A model generated the notes under the pieces. The model saw only the letters and a list, made by a program, of their open reading frames with translations, searched no databases and was not told where the DNA came from. The position numbers and the translations under genes are program-made. Below, in pieces: positions 19,714-29,992 of a stretch of DNA of 64,000 bases (the first letter of the stretch is position 1; every line of letters starts with the position of its first letter). The DNA lies in the NCBI RefSeq assembly GCF_023716485.1, contig NZ_CP092418.1, positions 2,153,001-2,217,000 of the forward strand, written 5' to 3'. The DNA comes from Microbulbifer variabilis (lineage in GTDB: Bacteria; Pseudomonadota; Gammaproteobacteria; Pseudomonadales; Cellvibrionaceae).

Positions 19714-20595
19714 ATGCCAATTCATAGCATTTTAAAAGCACTGGCTTGTGTATTCATCATTGGTATGGCCTATCCGATTGTTAAGTTGGCTCTCAGTGAT
19801 GTTCCCCCTTTGATGCTCACGGCGATGAGATATGCCTTGGCGTCTATTCCATTTGTTTGGTTTTTCCCTTTTCCAAAAACCTCAGTATGGAATGTTGTCC
19901 TGATCGGCGTATTTTTACAGCTTCTCACTACGGGACTGGTTTACTTGGCGATGCGCACTGATGCGCAGGCAGGAATTGCCTCGCTGCTGGTGCAGTCACA
20001 AGTGATTTTTACCTTAATTTTCAGTATCTGCTTTTTTGCGGAAAAAATAAGTTGGCAGCAGCTTGTGGGTCTGTTGATAGCGGCCGCTGGCTTTACATTG
20101 TTTTTCATTGATGCTGATAAGGGAGGGGCCACAACGCAGAAAGGGTTTTTGCTCTTGATGGGCTCGGGTATGGCTTGGGCCATTGCTAATCTGGCTTTGA
20201 AAAGAATGCGGGGAGTAAATTTATTCCATCTGATGGTCTGGGCATCGCTGGTGCCGCCAATTCCTCTATTCGTATTGTCCTATTTCCTGGAAACTCGAAA
20301 GCCCGTTCAGCATTTACTGGAGGCCTCGCCAATAGCCTGGGGTGCGATCCTCTATCAAAGCCTATTCCTTACGTTGCTCGCTTATGTTTGGTGGGGGGAC
20401 TTGATTAGGCGTTATTCAGCTGCTTTTGTTGCCCCCTTTGGGCTGCTGGTACCGGTATTTGGTTTGATGGGATCCTGGGTGATTTTAGGCGAATCGATGG
20501 ATGCGATGGAGTGGGGTGCATCTCTATTGGTTTTTATCGGAATTGCTTTTTGTGTGATTAATGTGCAGGCGATAGAGGCACAGGCCAGGCAATAG
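19714..20595 (+). CDS. EamA-family drug/metabolite exporter
   Basis: A 293-residue inner-membrane protein with ten predicted helices made of two EamA repeats. Typical segments are LMLTAMRYALASIPFVWFF in the first repeat and GLLVPVFGLMGSWVILGES in the second. It resembles the O-acetylserine/cysteine exporter branch of the DMT superfamily, but the substrate cannot be fixed from sequence. Start ATG 19714. It is convergent with gcdH, with a 12-bp stem hairpin between them. Confidence 0.87.
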   Translation: MPIHSILKALACVFIIGMAYPIVKLALSDVPPLMLTAMRYALASIPFVWFFPFPKTSVWNVVLIGVFLQLLTTGLVYLAMRTDAQAGIASLLVQSQVIFTLIFSICFFAEKISWQQLVGLLIAAAGFTLFFIDADKGGATTQKGFLLLMGSGMAWAIANLALKRMRGVNLFHLMVWASLVPPIPLFVLSYFLETRKPVQHLLEASPIAWGAILYQSLFLTLLAYVWWGDLIRRYSAAFVAPFGLLVPVFGLMGSWVILGESMDAMEWGASLLVFIGIAFCVINVQAIEAQARQ

Positions 20596-20630
20596 CAGTG
20601 CGCTAAAAGGGAGAGAAGTTTACTGCGAGC

Positions 20631-20659
20631 GCGCCACCCGCGTATGCCGCGGGTGGCGC
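20631..20659. terminator. 12-bp stem hairpin between convergent genes
   Basis: GCGCCACCCGCG, loop TATGC, CGCGGGTGGCGC. It lies between the EamA stop and the gcdH stop and could serve both transcripts. There is no T-run on either side, so it may block read-through or protect 3' ends rather than act as a classical intrinsic terminator. Confidence 0.55.
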
Positions 20660-20670
20660 CCGGTGAGGCG

Positions 20671-21855
20671 TTAGACGAACGCTTGTAGGCCGGTTTGGGC
20701 ACGGCCCAGAATCAGGGCGTGAACATCGTGGGTGCCCTCGTAGGTATTTACCGCTTCCAGGTTCATCACATGGCGAATCACGTGGAACTCGTCGGAGATA
20801 CCATTGCCGCCGTGCATATCGCGGGAAACGCGGGCGATATCCAGGGCCTTGCCGCAGTTATTGCGTTTCACTAGGGAGATCATGGTGGGGTCGAACTGCT
20901 TGTTCTCATCCATGATGCGGCCAACGCGCAGGGAAGCCTGCAGACCCAGGGTGATTTCGGTTTGCATGTCGGCCAGCTTCTTCTGGAACAGCTGGGTTTG
21001 AGCCAGTGGGCGGTTGAACTGCTTGCGGTCCAGGCCGTACTGGCGCGCTGCGTGCCAGCAGAACTCACCGGCACCCATGGCGCCCCAGGAAATACCGTAG
21101 CGGGCGCGATTCAGACAGCCGAAGGGGCCGCGCAGTCCGCCAATTTCGGGGAACTTGTTTTCTTCGGGTACGAAGACATTGTCCATCACGATCTCGCCGG
21201 TGATGGAGGCGCGCAGGGAGAACTTGCCCTCGATCTTCGGCGCGCTCAGGCCTTCCATACCCTTCTCTAGTACGAAACCGCGAATGATGTCTTCGTCATC
21301 TTTGGCCCAAACCACGAATACATCGGCAATGGGGCTGTTGGTGATCCACATCTTGGCGCCGCTGATACGGTAGCCGCCGTCTACTTTTTTGGCGCGGGTT
21401 TTCATACCGCCGGGATCGGAACCTGCATCCGGCTCGGTCAGGCCAAAACAGCCAACCCACTCACCGCTGGCCAGTTTGGGCAGGTACTTCTGCTTCTGCT
21501 CTTCGCTGCCGTAGGCGTAGATCGGGTGCATTACCAGGCTGGATTGCACGCTCATTGCGGAGCGGTAGCCAGAGTCCACTCGCTCGACTTCGCGGGCTAC
21601 CAGGCCGTAGGAAACGTAGTTGAGACCGGCACAGCCGTAGCCTTCGATGGTGGAGCCCAGCAGGCCCAGCTCGCCCATTTCGCTCATGATTTCACGGTCG
21701 AAAATCTCGTGGCGGTTGGCCTCCAAGACCCTCGGCATCAGCTTGTTCTGACAGTATTCGCGTGCGGCATCGCGCACCATGCGTTCTTCGTCGGTCAACT
21801 GCTGGTCCAGCAGCAGGATATCGTCCCAGTGGGCGAGTGGCTGATGTTTACTCAT
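20671..21855 (-). CDS. gcdH: Glutaryl-CoA dehydrogenase
   Basis: A 394-residue flavoprotein of the acyl-CoA dehydrogenase family that oxidises and decarboxylates glutaryl-CoA to crotonyl-CoA in lysine/tryptophan breakdown. The subfamily is indicated by [18 protein letters not shown] N-terminal residues, [20 protein letters not shown], the [10 protein letters not shown] segment and the catalytic Glu in [18 protein letters not shown]. It is single and divergent from the NodT efflux operon. The CaiB/BaiF CoA-transferase at 32885 is a plausible supplier of glutaryl-CoA. Confidence 0.93.
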   Translation of the reverse strand: MSKHQPLAHWDDILLLDQQLTDEERMVRDAAREYCQNKLMPRVLEANRHEIFDREIMSEMGELGLLGSTIEGYGCAGLNYVSYGLVAREVERVDSGYRSAMSVQSSLVMHPIYAYGSEEQKQKYLPKLASGEWVGCFGLTEPDAGSDPGGMKTRAKKVDGGYRISGAKMWITNSPIADVFVVWAKDDEDIIRGFVLEKGMEGLSAPKIEGKFSLRASITGEIVMDNVFVPEENKFPEIGGLRGPFGCLNRARYGISWGAMGAGEFCWHAARQYGLDRKQFNRPLAQTQLFQKKLADMQTEITLGLQASLRVGRIMDENKQFDPTMISLVKRNNCGKALDIARVSRDMHGGNGISDEFHVIRHVMNLEAVNTYEGTHDVHALILGRAQTGLQAFV

Positions 21856-22169
21856 GGCTAGTCTCTTCTACTTCTTCCGTTATTAATCGGCACTGGGGTT
21901 TGTCGCCAATCCGGCAAAAAGTTGCCGAATCTTGAAAGGGACATTGGCAAGCATCCCGCGGCAAAACCCAGTGACCATTCAGTTTATTGTGGCGCATCAT
22001 ACCTAAGTAGCTGCGATGGGGCACTCCTAACGGCAGCAAAATTTAGACTGGTTTGAGCATGGCTGTGTAAACAAGGGTAAAACGCCTTGCGAGCTATTTT
22101 TGTCGGAAGATAATGGGCGCAATAATTCTCTGTTTTTCCTGTTTTTAAAAACTTTTCCGGTGATTTTTC
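21856..22169. other. Divergent intergenic region gcdH / efflux operon
   Basis: Some 310 bases holding the promoters of gcdH (minus) and of the NodT-MFP-RND operon (plus). The right half is T/A-rich (TTTTTAAAAACTTTTCCGG just before the NodT start). No clear operator dyad or additional gene was found. Confidence 0.5.
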
Positions 22170-23606
22170 TTGGGCTTTTACCGTGTTTTGGCAATTTGTG
22201 TTCCACTGCTGGCCAGCTGTTCCTCTCAGCCCCTTGAGACTGTCGAGCCGCAGGATATTTTGTCTCTGCCGCAGACATTCAGCGCCTCGGGTACTGAGGC
22301 GGCCGATGTCCGGTGGTGGCGAGGGTTTGAAGATCCTCAGCTCGACCAGCTGGTAGAACTGTCTCTGCGGGATAATCCCAGCTTGCAGGCCAGCTATTGG
22401 CGCCTGCGCCAAGCTGCGGCGGCGGCCCGTGGAGCCCGTTCAGGGCTGTTCCCCCGAGTGACGGCCCAGATAGAAAATACCGAGCAGCGCTACTCCTCTG
22501 GGGAATTTACCGACCCTTCCAACGAGGGTAACAGCTGGAGTACCCGTATCGCTGCCAGTTATGAGCTGGATCTCTGGGGACGCGTGCGCGCCGGAGCCAG
22601 CGCGGCTGAGGCAGGGCTTCAGGCCCAGCAGCAAAATCTACAGACCGCCGCTCTGAGCCTCGCGGCGGAAGTCTCCTCAACCTGGTTGCAGCTGTGCGAA
22701 CAGTGGGGGCAGCACAACTTACTGCTGCAGCAGCTGGAAATTAATCGGAAGTCTCTCAGGGTGCTGGAGTCGCGTTTTGCACGCGGGGTCAGCGATGCCG
22801 CCGATGTGCTGCAGCAACGCCAGTTGGTGCAGCGCTCTGAGCAGGAGCTGGAACAGACAGGCGCCGATATTGAAGTGCTGAAGGTGCAACTGGCCACTTT
22901 ACTGGGCGTCAATCCGGATCAGTTGACTGGATATATCCACAAAGAGGCGAGTCTGCCGTTTTTGCCGGCCCTGCCTGATACAGGCATCCCATCGCAACTG
23001 TTGCTACGGCGCCCAGATGTACGGGAAGCCCAGCGCAAGCTGGTGCAGGATTACCACCTGGCTGATCAGGCCTGGGCGGACAGGCTGCCCGTACTGAGTC
23101 TATCCGCTGTGGCCAGTAACGGTACCAGCCTCATCAGTGATATTACCGAGAACTGGCTGTTGGCTATCGCCGCCTCCCTGGAAGGGGTGATCTTCGATGG
23201 CGGTGCGCTCAGTTCCGCAAGGCAGCAACAGGATGCGGCTTTGCAGGAACGTTGGGCGCTATATCGAGAAACCGTGAATCAGGCACTGTCAGAAGTCGAG
23301 CAGGCCCTGATTCGCGAAGGTGCCTTGAATCGGGAACTCGAACATCTGCGAGAACGAAAGCGTTTATCCGACCTGATCGTGCAGCGGCGCAACCGTGCCT
23401 ATACACGCGGTGCTGTCGATTTTCTCAATCTGCTGACGGCTACCACCGAACAGCAGAGCCTGGCTCGTGAAGTGTTGTCTGCCGAACGCCAGCTGCTGCA
23501 AAACCGAGTCACCTTATATCGTGCACTGTCCGGGGGGCTGCCGCAGCAAGACCTGCCCGAACCGGAGCCCGCAGACCTGGAGCTGTATTTGGAGGGAAAT
23601 AGTTGA
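22170..23606 (+). CDS. Outer-membrane efflux lipoprotein, NodT/OprM type
   Basis: A 478-residue TolC-like channel subunit of a tripartite pump. The signal is very short: TTG start, MGFYRVLAICVPLLASC, with the lipobox LLASC and acylated Cys17. A stop codon lies nine bases before this TTG in frame, so no longer form exists. The RWWRGFEDPQLDQLVELSL segment and two outer-membrane-efflux repeats (around residues 60-250 and 270-455) identify the NodT family. It is the first gene of an operon with adaptor and RND genes; the stop overlaps the adaptor start as TGATG. Confidence 0.93.
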   Translation: MGFYRVLAICVPLLASCSSQPLETVEPQDILSLPQTFSASGTEAADVRWWRGFEDPQLDQLVELSLRDNPSLQASYWRLRQAAAAARGARSGLFPRVTAQIENTEQRYSSGEFTDPSNEGNSWSTRIAASYELDLWGRVRAGASAAEAGLQAQQQNLQTAALSLAAEVSSTWLQLCEQWGQHNLLLQQLEINRKSLRVLESRFARGVSDAADVLQQRQLVQRSEQELEQTGADIEVLKVQLATLLGVNPDQLTGYIHKEASLPFLPALPDTGIPSQLLLRRPDVREAQRKLVQDYHLADQAWADRLPVLSLSAVASNGTSLISDITENWLLAIAASLEGVIFDGGALSSARQQQDAALQERWALYRETVNQALSEVEQALIREGALNRELEHLRERKRLSDLIVQRRNRAYTRGAVDFLNLLTATTEQQSLAREVLSAERQLLQNRVTLYRALSGGLPQQDLPEPEPADLELYLEGNS

Positions 23607-24844
23607 TGTTAAAGAAGTTCAATCCGCGCTCGCTCATACCTGTGGCTTTACTGGTGTTGGCAGCTGTGATTGCCGCCTGGATGCTGCGGGAGAAACCCAC
23701 AGTCTCTCGCGGTGAGCGCAAGATGCCACCGCCGGCAGTGGATGTGGCCGTGGCGGAGCAGGGGAGTTTCCCCATGACTTTAAGCGCCCTGGGAAAAGTG
23801 ACCGCGCGCGAATTGGCGGAGTTGCAGCCTTTGGTAGACGGGCAGGTGGAATGGCTCGACTACGATCTGGGGCCGGGCGCGGTTCTACCCAAAGGTAAAG
23901 TGCTGCTGCGTATTGATTCTGAACCCTACCAATTGGCCCTGAAATCCGCTCAGAGCACCCTCGCTGGCCGGCGTGCGGAGTTACAGCAGGAGTTGGGGCA
24001 GCAGCAGGTGGCACAGGAAGAGTACGAGCTGCTCGGCACTGCTCTGGGAGAAGCCGACCGCGCACTGGTATTGCGTGAACCCCAGAAAGCTGCAGCCGAA
24101 GCAGCCGTGCAGTCGGCGGAGGTCGAGGTGGCTCTGGCGCAGCGCAATCTGCGCCTGACCGAAGTGCGTGCTCCTTTTGACGCATTGGTGGTGGCGCGTA
24201 ATGTGGATGTGGGGGATCGAGTATCCCCCGGGATTAATCTCTACAGTTTGGCCAGCGCTAGCCGCTTCCAGATTGCTGTTGAGGTACCTGCTAGCCAATT
24301 ACACCGTCTGGATAGCGGCGATGTGGAAGTCCGCATTTATGGCAGTCAGTGGTCCGCCGGCAGTTTCCGCCAGGGAGAGTTTGTTCGGGTGATACCGGTG
24401 CTTGAGGAGCAGGGGCGGCTGGCACGCGTACTGGTGGAATTGAAAGATCCTCTCTCTGTATTGGACCCCTCTCAGCCGCAGCTTTTGCTGAATGATTTGG
24501 CCAGGGTGGAAATTGTCTCACGAGCTGAGGAGGCGCTGGTGCGAATCCCCCTTACGGCCCTGCAAGATGACAACCTGGTTTGGGTAGTGCGCGACAATCG
24601 CACCAGTATCCAGCCGGTTGAGGTTGCCTATACCAGCGGCGATTTTGCTGTGCTCGATAAGGGGCTAAACGGTGGCGAAACACTGGTTACGACTCGCCTG
24701 ATCACTGTTACTGAAGGTATGCCGGTGCGGATTGCCGCAGGCCCCCGTTCGGTCAAAGAGCTGCCCGCCGATGCTGCCGCTTCAGCCAGTGAGGCCCCAG
24801 GTGCCGGAGCGCGGCGCCGTGAAACTGGGGGTGACAATGACTGA
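23606..24844 (+). CDS. RND efflux membrane-fusion (adaptor) protein
   Basis: A 412-residue HlyD/AcrA-type periplasmic adaptor. It has one N-terminal membrane segment (SLIPVALLVLAAVIAAWML), a biotinyl-lipoyl half-motif around VDGQVEWLDYDLGPGAVLPKG, an alpha-helical hairpin rich in Ala/Gln/Glu, and the second lipoyl half RAPFDALVVARNVDVGDRV, then beta-barrel domains. ATG 23606 is preferred over the adjacent in-frame TTG 23603, with GGAGG upstream. It overlaps the NodT gene by 1 base and the RND gene by 8 bases, which indicates translational coupling. Confidence 0.92.
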   Translation: MLKKFNPRSLIPVALLVLAAVIAAWMLREKPTVSRGERKMPPPAVDVAVAEQGSFPMTLSALGKVTARELAELQPLVDGQVEWLDYDLGPGAVLPKGKVLLRIDSEPYQLALKSAQSTLAGRRAELQQELGQQQVAQEEYELLGTALGEADRALVLREPQKAAAEAAVQSAEVEVALAQRNLRLTEVRAPFDALVVARNVDVGDRVSPGINLYSLASASRFQIAVEVPASQLHRLDSGDVEVRIYGSQWSAGSFRQGEFVRVIPVLEEQGRLARVLVELKDPLSVLDPSQPQLLLNDLARVEIVSRAEEALVRIPLTALQDDNLVWVVRDNRTSIQPVEVAYTSGDFAVLDKGLNGGETLVTTRLITVTEGMPVRIAAGPRSVKELPADAAASASEAPGAGARRRETGGDND

Positions 24845-27800
24845 GCGCAAAAGAAGTGATGCGACTATTGATACCCGCCAGGGCGCTATCGCCTGGATGG
24901 CGCGCAACCATGTAACCGCCAACCTGTTAATGTTGGTCCTGATTGTGGGCGGGCTGGTTTTCTCCCTGGTGGTGAAGAAAGAGGTTTTTCCTGAGTTCAG
25001 TCTGGATAGGGTGACGGTTTCCATTTCTTATCCCGGCGCCAGTCCGGAAGAGGTGGAGCGTGGTGTATTGGTGGCCGCCGAACAGGCGGTACAGGGTATT
25101 GTTGGCATTAAAGAGATGCGCGGTGCGGCCAACGAGGGTAGCGCTTCACTGATTCTGGAACTTGAGGGCGATGCGGATGCCAATTTGGTTTTTCAGAATA
25201 TTCAGCAGGCCATTGATTCGGTGACCACCTTCCCCGGTGACATTGAGCGCCCACAGGTGAGTCTGGCCGAGCGCAAGCGCGACGTATTGGACCTGGTCCT
25301 GCATGGCAATCTGGATGATCGCAGTTTGCGCGCCCTGGCCATGCAGGTGTACGACAAACTGGAGGCGCACAGCGGTATCACCCAGTTGGAGGCCCAGGGC
25401 GTTCGAGATCTGGAAGTGGCCGTTGAGATACGCCGCGACGATTTGCGGCGCTATGGCCTGACTCTGACAGAAGTTGCCCAGGTGGTAAAAAACGCGGCGG
25501 TGGATATTCCCTCCGGCAGTGTTAAATCCAATGCCGGCGAAATCCTGGTTCGGGTTACCGAGCGGCGTGATTGGGCGCGCGAGTTCGGCAATGTGGTGGT
25601 GACCCGTGGCAGTGGCGGCGGCCCGGTGTATCTGCGTGATATCGCCAATATCAGCGATGCCCTCGAGGACGAGGCGCGCAATATGGTGTTTAACGGGGAG
25701 CCCGCCGTCAGTATCAAAATTTACCGCGTAGGTGAGCAGACACCGATGAGTGTCAGCGAGGCGGCGCGGGAAGTGATCGATGAGGTCAGAGCCAGCCTGC
25801 CGCCAGGAGTGACGCTGACCATTCGCGATGACGACTCGGAGATCTTTAAAGAGCGCCTCTCTCTGCTGTTGAAGAACGGATTTATCGGCCTGCTGCTGGT
25901 ATTTGTGGTACTCGGTGCCTTCCTGGAATTGCGTCTGGCATTTTGGGTGACCCTCGGTATTCCCACCAGTTTCCTCGGTTCACTGCTGTTTCTGCCTGGG
26001 CTGGATATCTCAATCAGCATGGTGAGTATGTTCGCCTTTATTATCGCCCTGGGTATTGTGGTGGATGATGCCATTATCGCGGGGGAAAATATTCACGAAT
26101 GGCGGCAGAAAGGTTATAGCAATATAGAGGCGGCTATTGCCGGTGCTCGCCAGGTAGCGGTACCACTGACCTTTGCCATCCTCACCAATATCGTCGCCTT
26201 CATTCCTTTAATGGAATTGCCCGGCTTTATGGGCAAGATTTTTGGCGTAATTCCTTTCGTGGTGGGCTCGGTATTTATCATCTCCTGGGTGGAGGCGCTG
26301 TTTATTTTGCCGGCGCACCTGGCCCATTCACGTCGGGGTTATAAGAGCCGGCGGGCCCGCCGCTTCGCCGCTCGACAAAAATTGTTGGCTCGTGGTCTGG
26401 ACCGTTTTGTGCAGAGGCGTTTCCGTCCCTTTTTGAACCTTTGTGTAGCGCACCGCTACAGCACCATTGCCATCGCTATTGCCATCTTGTTGGTGATGGC
26501 GGGCTATGCGGCCAGCGGGCGTATGGGCTTTACCTTAATGCCGCGAGTGGAGCGGGATTCCGGACGTTTCGCGGTAACTTTCCCTACCGGTACCCCTCAA
26601 CAGCAGTTGGAAAAAGCGAGGGCGCAGATTATTGATGCGGCCGATAGAGTGCTCGAACAATATGATCGGGATCAGGTTTTCCTCGGTAGTCGTGGCCTGA
26701 TCGGGGATGATGCGATTCAGGTGGATGCCTATTTTGTTGCGGCGGATCAGCGCAGTTTTTCTACCGGGGAGTTTGTACGTCAGTGGCGAAGGGAGGTAGG
26801 GCCGATAGCCGGTTCTCTCAGCGCAATTACTGCATCCGATCGCGGTGGGCCCGGTGCCGGTTCCTCTCTCACTGTAGAGCTCCGCCACACGGATACGGAC
26901 ATACTGGAACAGGCCGCATTACGCTTGGCTGGTGAGCTGGAGAAATTCCCCAATGTCAGCGACATCGATGCAGGTATTTCTCTTGGTAAAACCCAGCTCG
27001 ACTTGACCCTGACGGAAACGGCCAAGAGCTTGGGCGTTTCTGCGGAGGAAATTGGCCGCCAGCTGCGTGCCTCCCTCTATGGGGCCGAAGCCTTGCGTCA
27101 ACAGCGCGGACGCGACCAGGTGAAGGTGATGGTGCGCCTGCCGGAAACTGAGCGGGTTACGATGGACGATATACACAATATGATGATCCGCGCCGGCAAT
27201 GGCCAGTGGCTGCCACTTCTCGACCTGGTCGAAATTGAGCAGGGGCGGGCCTACGCCAAAATCAACCGTCGCGAAGGGCGTAGGGTGACCACGGTTACTG
27301 CTAATGTGGAGCCCAGCGATCAGGCGGCACTGGTGATTAACGAGCTGAATATCAGTGTGATGCCGCAACTGAAAGCGGAATTTCCCGGCCTCGGTATCTC
27401 CTATGAGGGACGTCAGGCGGATGAGCGTGAGGGACTCGCCTCATTGGGGATGACATTTATGCTGGCTATGGCGGTGCTCTACCTGTTGCTGGCGATTCCG
27501 CTGAAGAGCTATATACAGCCATTAATTGTGATGATTGCCATTCCCTTCGGTGTGATCGGCGCATTGCTTGGCCATTTGGGGATGGGCTATGGCCTCAGTA
27601 TGGTGAGCCTGCTGGGTATGGTGGCGCTCGCCGGGGTGGTTATTAACGATACCCTGGTGATGATCGAATACAGCAACCGCTTGCGCAATGAGGGTGCTGA
27701 TCTGGAAACTGCAATTAAGCGCGCAGCGGCGCGCCGTTTTCGCCCAATTGTGCTGACTACGGTTACCACGTTCTGCGGCCTGGTGCCGATGATTTTTGAA

Positions 27801-27986
27801 ACCTCGGTGCAGGCGCGCTTTATGATTCCGATGGCAATTTCCCTCGGCTACGGAATCCTCGCAGCTACAGCTATTTCTCTTTTGTTGGTTCCCTGCCTTT
27901 ACCTGATGTTCGGAAAGGATATTCCCTTACTGTTGGTGAAAGCGAAAGTAGCGATTAAATCCCTAGTCAGGCCTGCGCAGGTTTAA
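24837..27986 (+). CDS. RND efflux permease (HAE1 family)
   Basis: A 1049-residue proton-driven inner-membrane pump. The first helix is at HVTANLLMLVLIVGGLVFSL. The TM4 proton-relay aspartates lie in ALGIVVDDAIIAGENI, and the C-terminal copy of the motif is GVVINDTLVMIEYSNRL. Two large periplasmic loops separate the helix blocks, as in AcrB. ATG 24837 overlaps the adaptor stop; the longer frame from 24732 would run inside the adaptor gene. Its stop overlaps the convergent antiporter gene by 4 bases. Substrates unknown. Confidence 0.93.
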   Translation: MTERKRSDATIDTRQGAIAWMARNHVTANLLMLVLIVGGLVFSLVVKKEVFPEFSLDRVTVSISYPGASPEEVERGVLVAAEQAVQGIVGIKEMRGAANEGSASLILELEGDADANLVFQNIQQAIDSVTTFPGDIERPQVSLAERKRDVLDLVLHGNLDDRSLRALAMQVYDKLEAHSGITQLEAQGVRDLEVAVEIRRDDLRRYGLTLTEVAQVVKNAAVDIPSGSVKSNAGEILVRVTERRDWAREFGNVVVTRGSGGGPVYLRDIANISDALEDEARNMVFNGEPAVSIKIYRVGEQTPMSVSEAAREVIDEVRASLPPGVTLTIRDDDSEIFKERLSLLLKNGFIGLLLVFVVLGAFLELRLAFWVTLGIPTSFLGSLLFLPGLDISISMVSMFAFIIALGIVVDDAIIAGENIHEWRQKGYSNIEAAIAGARQVAVPLTFAILTNIVAFIPLMELPGFMGKIFGVIPFVVGSVFIISWVEALFILPAHLAHSRRGYKSRRARRFAARQKLLARGLDRFVQRRFRPFLNLCVAHRYSTIAIAIAILLVMAGYAASGRMGFTLMPRVERDSGRFAVTFPTGTPQQQLEKARAQIIDAADRVLEQYDRDQVFLGSRGLIGDDAIQVDAYFVAADQRSFSTGEFVRQWRREVGPIAGSLSAITASDRGGPGAGSSLTVELRHTDTDILEQAALRLAGELEKFPNVSDIDAGISLGKTQLDLTLTETAKSLGVSAEEIGRQLRASLYGAEALRQQRGRDQVKVMVRLPETERVTMDDIHNMMIRAGNGQWLPLLDLVEIEQGRAYAKINRREGRRVTTVTANVEPSDQAALVINELNISVMPQLKAEFPGLGISYEGRQADEREGLASLGMTFMLAMAVLYLLLAIPLKSYIQPLIVMIAIPFGVIGALLGHLGMGYGLSMVSLLGMVALAGVVINDTLVMIEYSNRLRNEGADLETAIKRAAARRFRPIVLTTVTTFCGLVPMIFETSVQARFMIPMAISLGYGILAATAISLLLVPCLYLMFGKDIPLLLVKAKVAIKSLVRPAQV

Positions 27987-29152
27987 TCCCTGCGCAGTTC
28001 GTCTTTGGTGGCGATAGGGTTGGGAAAATTCATCACCACGATATAAGAGGACACCAGGAAGGTCAGGATGGCGGTGGCCTGTATCAGGTGCGAGGCTTCG
28101 CTGCCGATGAGATTCTGGCTAAAGGCCAGTAGGGCGATCAGCAGGGAGAATTCACTGATTTGCCCCAGGCGGAAGCCGATATCCCAGGCCAATATTTTGA
28201 GTTCGCTGTGGCCACCGAGTAGATAGCGGAATACCACCGGCTTGGCTAGCAGCACCACCACGGCAGTTACCAGTGCAGGAACCAGAATTTCCGGCAGCAT
28301 TGACAGTTTGAACTGGGCGCCAAGGCTGAAGAAGAACAGGATCAAAAAGAAATCCCGCAGGGGTTTCAAGTTGAGGGCTATGTACTGGGAAATCCGGCTG
28401 GCAGCGAGGGTGATGCCGGCGATAAATGCGCCGATCTCCCGCGACAGCCCCAGCGTTTCCGCCAGTTCCGCCATGCCCATGCACCAGCCCAGCGCCATCA
28501 AAAACACATACTCGTGAAAACGGTCGAAACGGCTAAATAGTGGCAGCAACAGGTATTTCACCACTACCCAGGCAAACGCTACTAATAAGGGCAGGGCCCC
28601 GAAAGATAGGGCTACTTGCCCCAGGTGCATATCCCCACTGCTGTCACTGAGCAGAATCATCAAGCAGACGATGGCGACAAAATCCTGAAACAGTAACAGG
28701 CCCACCATCAACTCCCCCAGCTTCTTGTGGTGTAGTACCGTGGTAGGCAATAACTTGATACCGATAATGGTGCTGGAAAACATCAAGGCCATACCGATCA
28801 CCCAGCTCTCCATGGTGGTAAAGCCAAACAGCTGACCGATAGAAAAACCAATACCCAGGAAGATGGCGCAACTGATAATGCCAACAAAAGTGGCTTTGCG
28901 CAGCACCGAGACCAATGCCTGGGGCTGCATATCCAGCCCCAGCAGGAACAGCAGGAAAATGATGCCCACGTTGGACATATCTGAGAGCAGGCGCAGATTA
29001 TCGATGACCGCAAGCCCAGATGGTCCCAGCAGTACACCCAGGGCGATATAGGCGACTAATAAGGGTTGGCGGCCGAAGAGTGCCAGGGTGGCAACTATCG
29101 CGGCGCCACTAAAAATGAGAAAGAAGGATTGGAAGAGGGAGCTGTCCGCCAC
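27983..29152 (-). CDS. CPA2-family cation/proton antiporter (membrane domain only)
   Basis: A 389-residue polytopic protein of the Na+/H+ exchanger superfamily, KefB/YbaL-like. Recognisable parts are the early LLVAYIALGVLLGPSGLAVI helix and the GREIGAFIAGITLA-type segment, here GLSREIGAFIAGITLAAS. It ends after the last helix and lacks the cytosolic TrkA-N/RCK nucleotide-binding domain of KefB/KefC, so glutathione or NAD gating is not expected. The ion is not readable from sequence. It is convergent with the RND gene with a 4-base overlap. Confidence 0.88.
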   Translation of the reverse strand: MADSSLFQSFFLIFSGAAIVATLALFGRQPLLVAYIALGVLLGPSGLAVIDNLRLLSDMSNVGIIFLLFLLGLDMQPQALVSVLRKATFVGIISCAIFLGIGFSIGQLFGFTTMESWVIGMALMFSSTIIGIKLLPTTVLHHKKLGELMVGLLLFQDFVAIVCLMILLSDSSGDMHLGQVALSFGALPLLVAFAWVVVKYLLLPLFSRFDRFHEYVFLMALGWCMGMAELAETLGLSREIGAFIAGITLAASRISQYIALNLKPLRDFFLILFFFSLGAQFKLSMLPEILVPALVTAVVVLLAKPVVFRYLLGGHSELKILAWDIGFRLGQISEFSLLIALLAFSQNLIGSEASHLIQATAILTFLVSSYIVVMNFPNPIATKDELRRD

Positions 29153-29218
29153 AAGTCATCCTTGAAAGTGAGCGAGGTCTCATCATTATCCACAGATGGG
29201 CGAACAGCTAAACCCTTA

Positions 29219-29695
29219 TCACTCCTGGTTTTCTGAGGGAATGGGCAGCTCAGTGGTGCTTTTGATCTGCTCCAGGGCGAAATTTGAAATGATATCGCTG
29301 ATGCCTACGTGCCTGATCAACTCCTTGTAAAAGCGGTCATAGGCAGAAATATCGCTCACTACCACTCGCAGCAGGTAGTCGTAGTCCCCGGCCATTCGGT
29401 AACAATCCACCACCTCCGGTAGTTGTCCTACATGCTTTGAGAAGGCTTCTGCCCACTCCGGGGTATGCTGGTCGGTTTTTACCTGGGCGAACACCGAAAC
29501 TGGCAGGCCCAGAATTTCCGCATTGAGCAGGGCGACCTTGCGGCGGATGATGCCGCTTTTTTCCAGCTTCTGCACCCGGCGCCAGCAAGGGGTCTTTGTG
29601 AGTCCCACACGCTCCGCCAGCTCCTCAATAGAAAGGCTGACGTCCGATTGCAGAATAGCGAGCAGGTGTCTATCAATCGCGTCAAGTGAGGACAT
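29219..29695 (-). CDS. Lrp/AsnC-family transcriptional regulator
   Basis: A 158-residue regulator. The N-terminal winged HTH (LDAIDRHLLAILQSDVSLSI, then ELAERVGLTKTPCWRRV) is followed by the ligand-binding RAM domain (VDCYRMAGDYDYLLRVVVSD). Such proteins form octamers and respond to amino acids. It sits beside the phenylalanine hydroxylase gene, so an aromatic amino acid effector is possible but unproven. Start ATG 29695. Confidence 0.9.
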   Translation of the reverse strand: MSSLDAIDRHLLAILQSDVSLSIEELAERVGLTKTPCWRRVQKLEKSGIIRRKVALLNAEILGLPVSVFAQVKTDQHTPEWAEAFSKHVGQLPEVVDCYRMAGDYDYLLRVVVSDISAYDRFYKELIRHVGISDIISNFALEQIKSTTELPIPSENQE

Positions 29696-29957
29696 AGTGC
29701 TACAGCGCTCCCTTGGCCTAGGGTCTTGTGTCCCTGTATCGAAGTAGAAGCCCTCACTGGCATTGCCCTGGCGGTGGTTTGATGTTCTGGGTGGTTAGAA
29801 GGCTGGCAGGTAGTTTGCCTCTTCCTTTTCCACCTGACGTAACGATAGGCTCATGGGAATTGCGCCGGTAGTGGAATTTTCCCCAAGTGCAACTTCAATG
29901 AGAGCACTTTGTGCAAATAGGAAGTGGATGCGGGTATTGAAAGGATATGGGAGAGAG

Positions 29958-29984
29958 TGCCGGGCGCTGCGGTAGCGCCCGGCA
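29958..29984 (-). terminator. Hairpin downstream of phhA
   Basis: TGCCGGGCGCT, five-base loop, AGCGCCCGGCA: an 11-bp perfect stem, 9 bases beyond the phhA stop on the minus strand. A pyrimidine-rich CTCTCTCCC tract follows instead of a T-run. Confidence 0.55.
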
Positions 29985-29992
29985 GATAACTT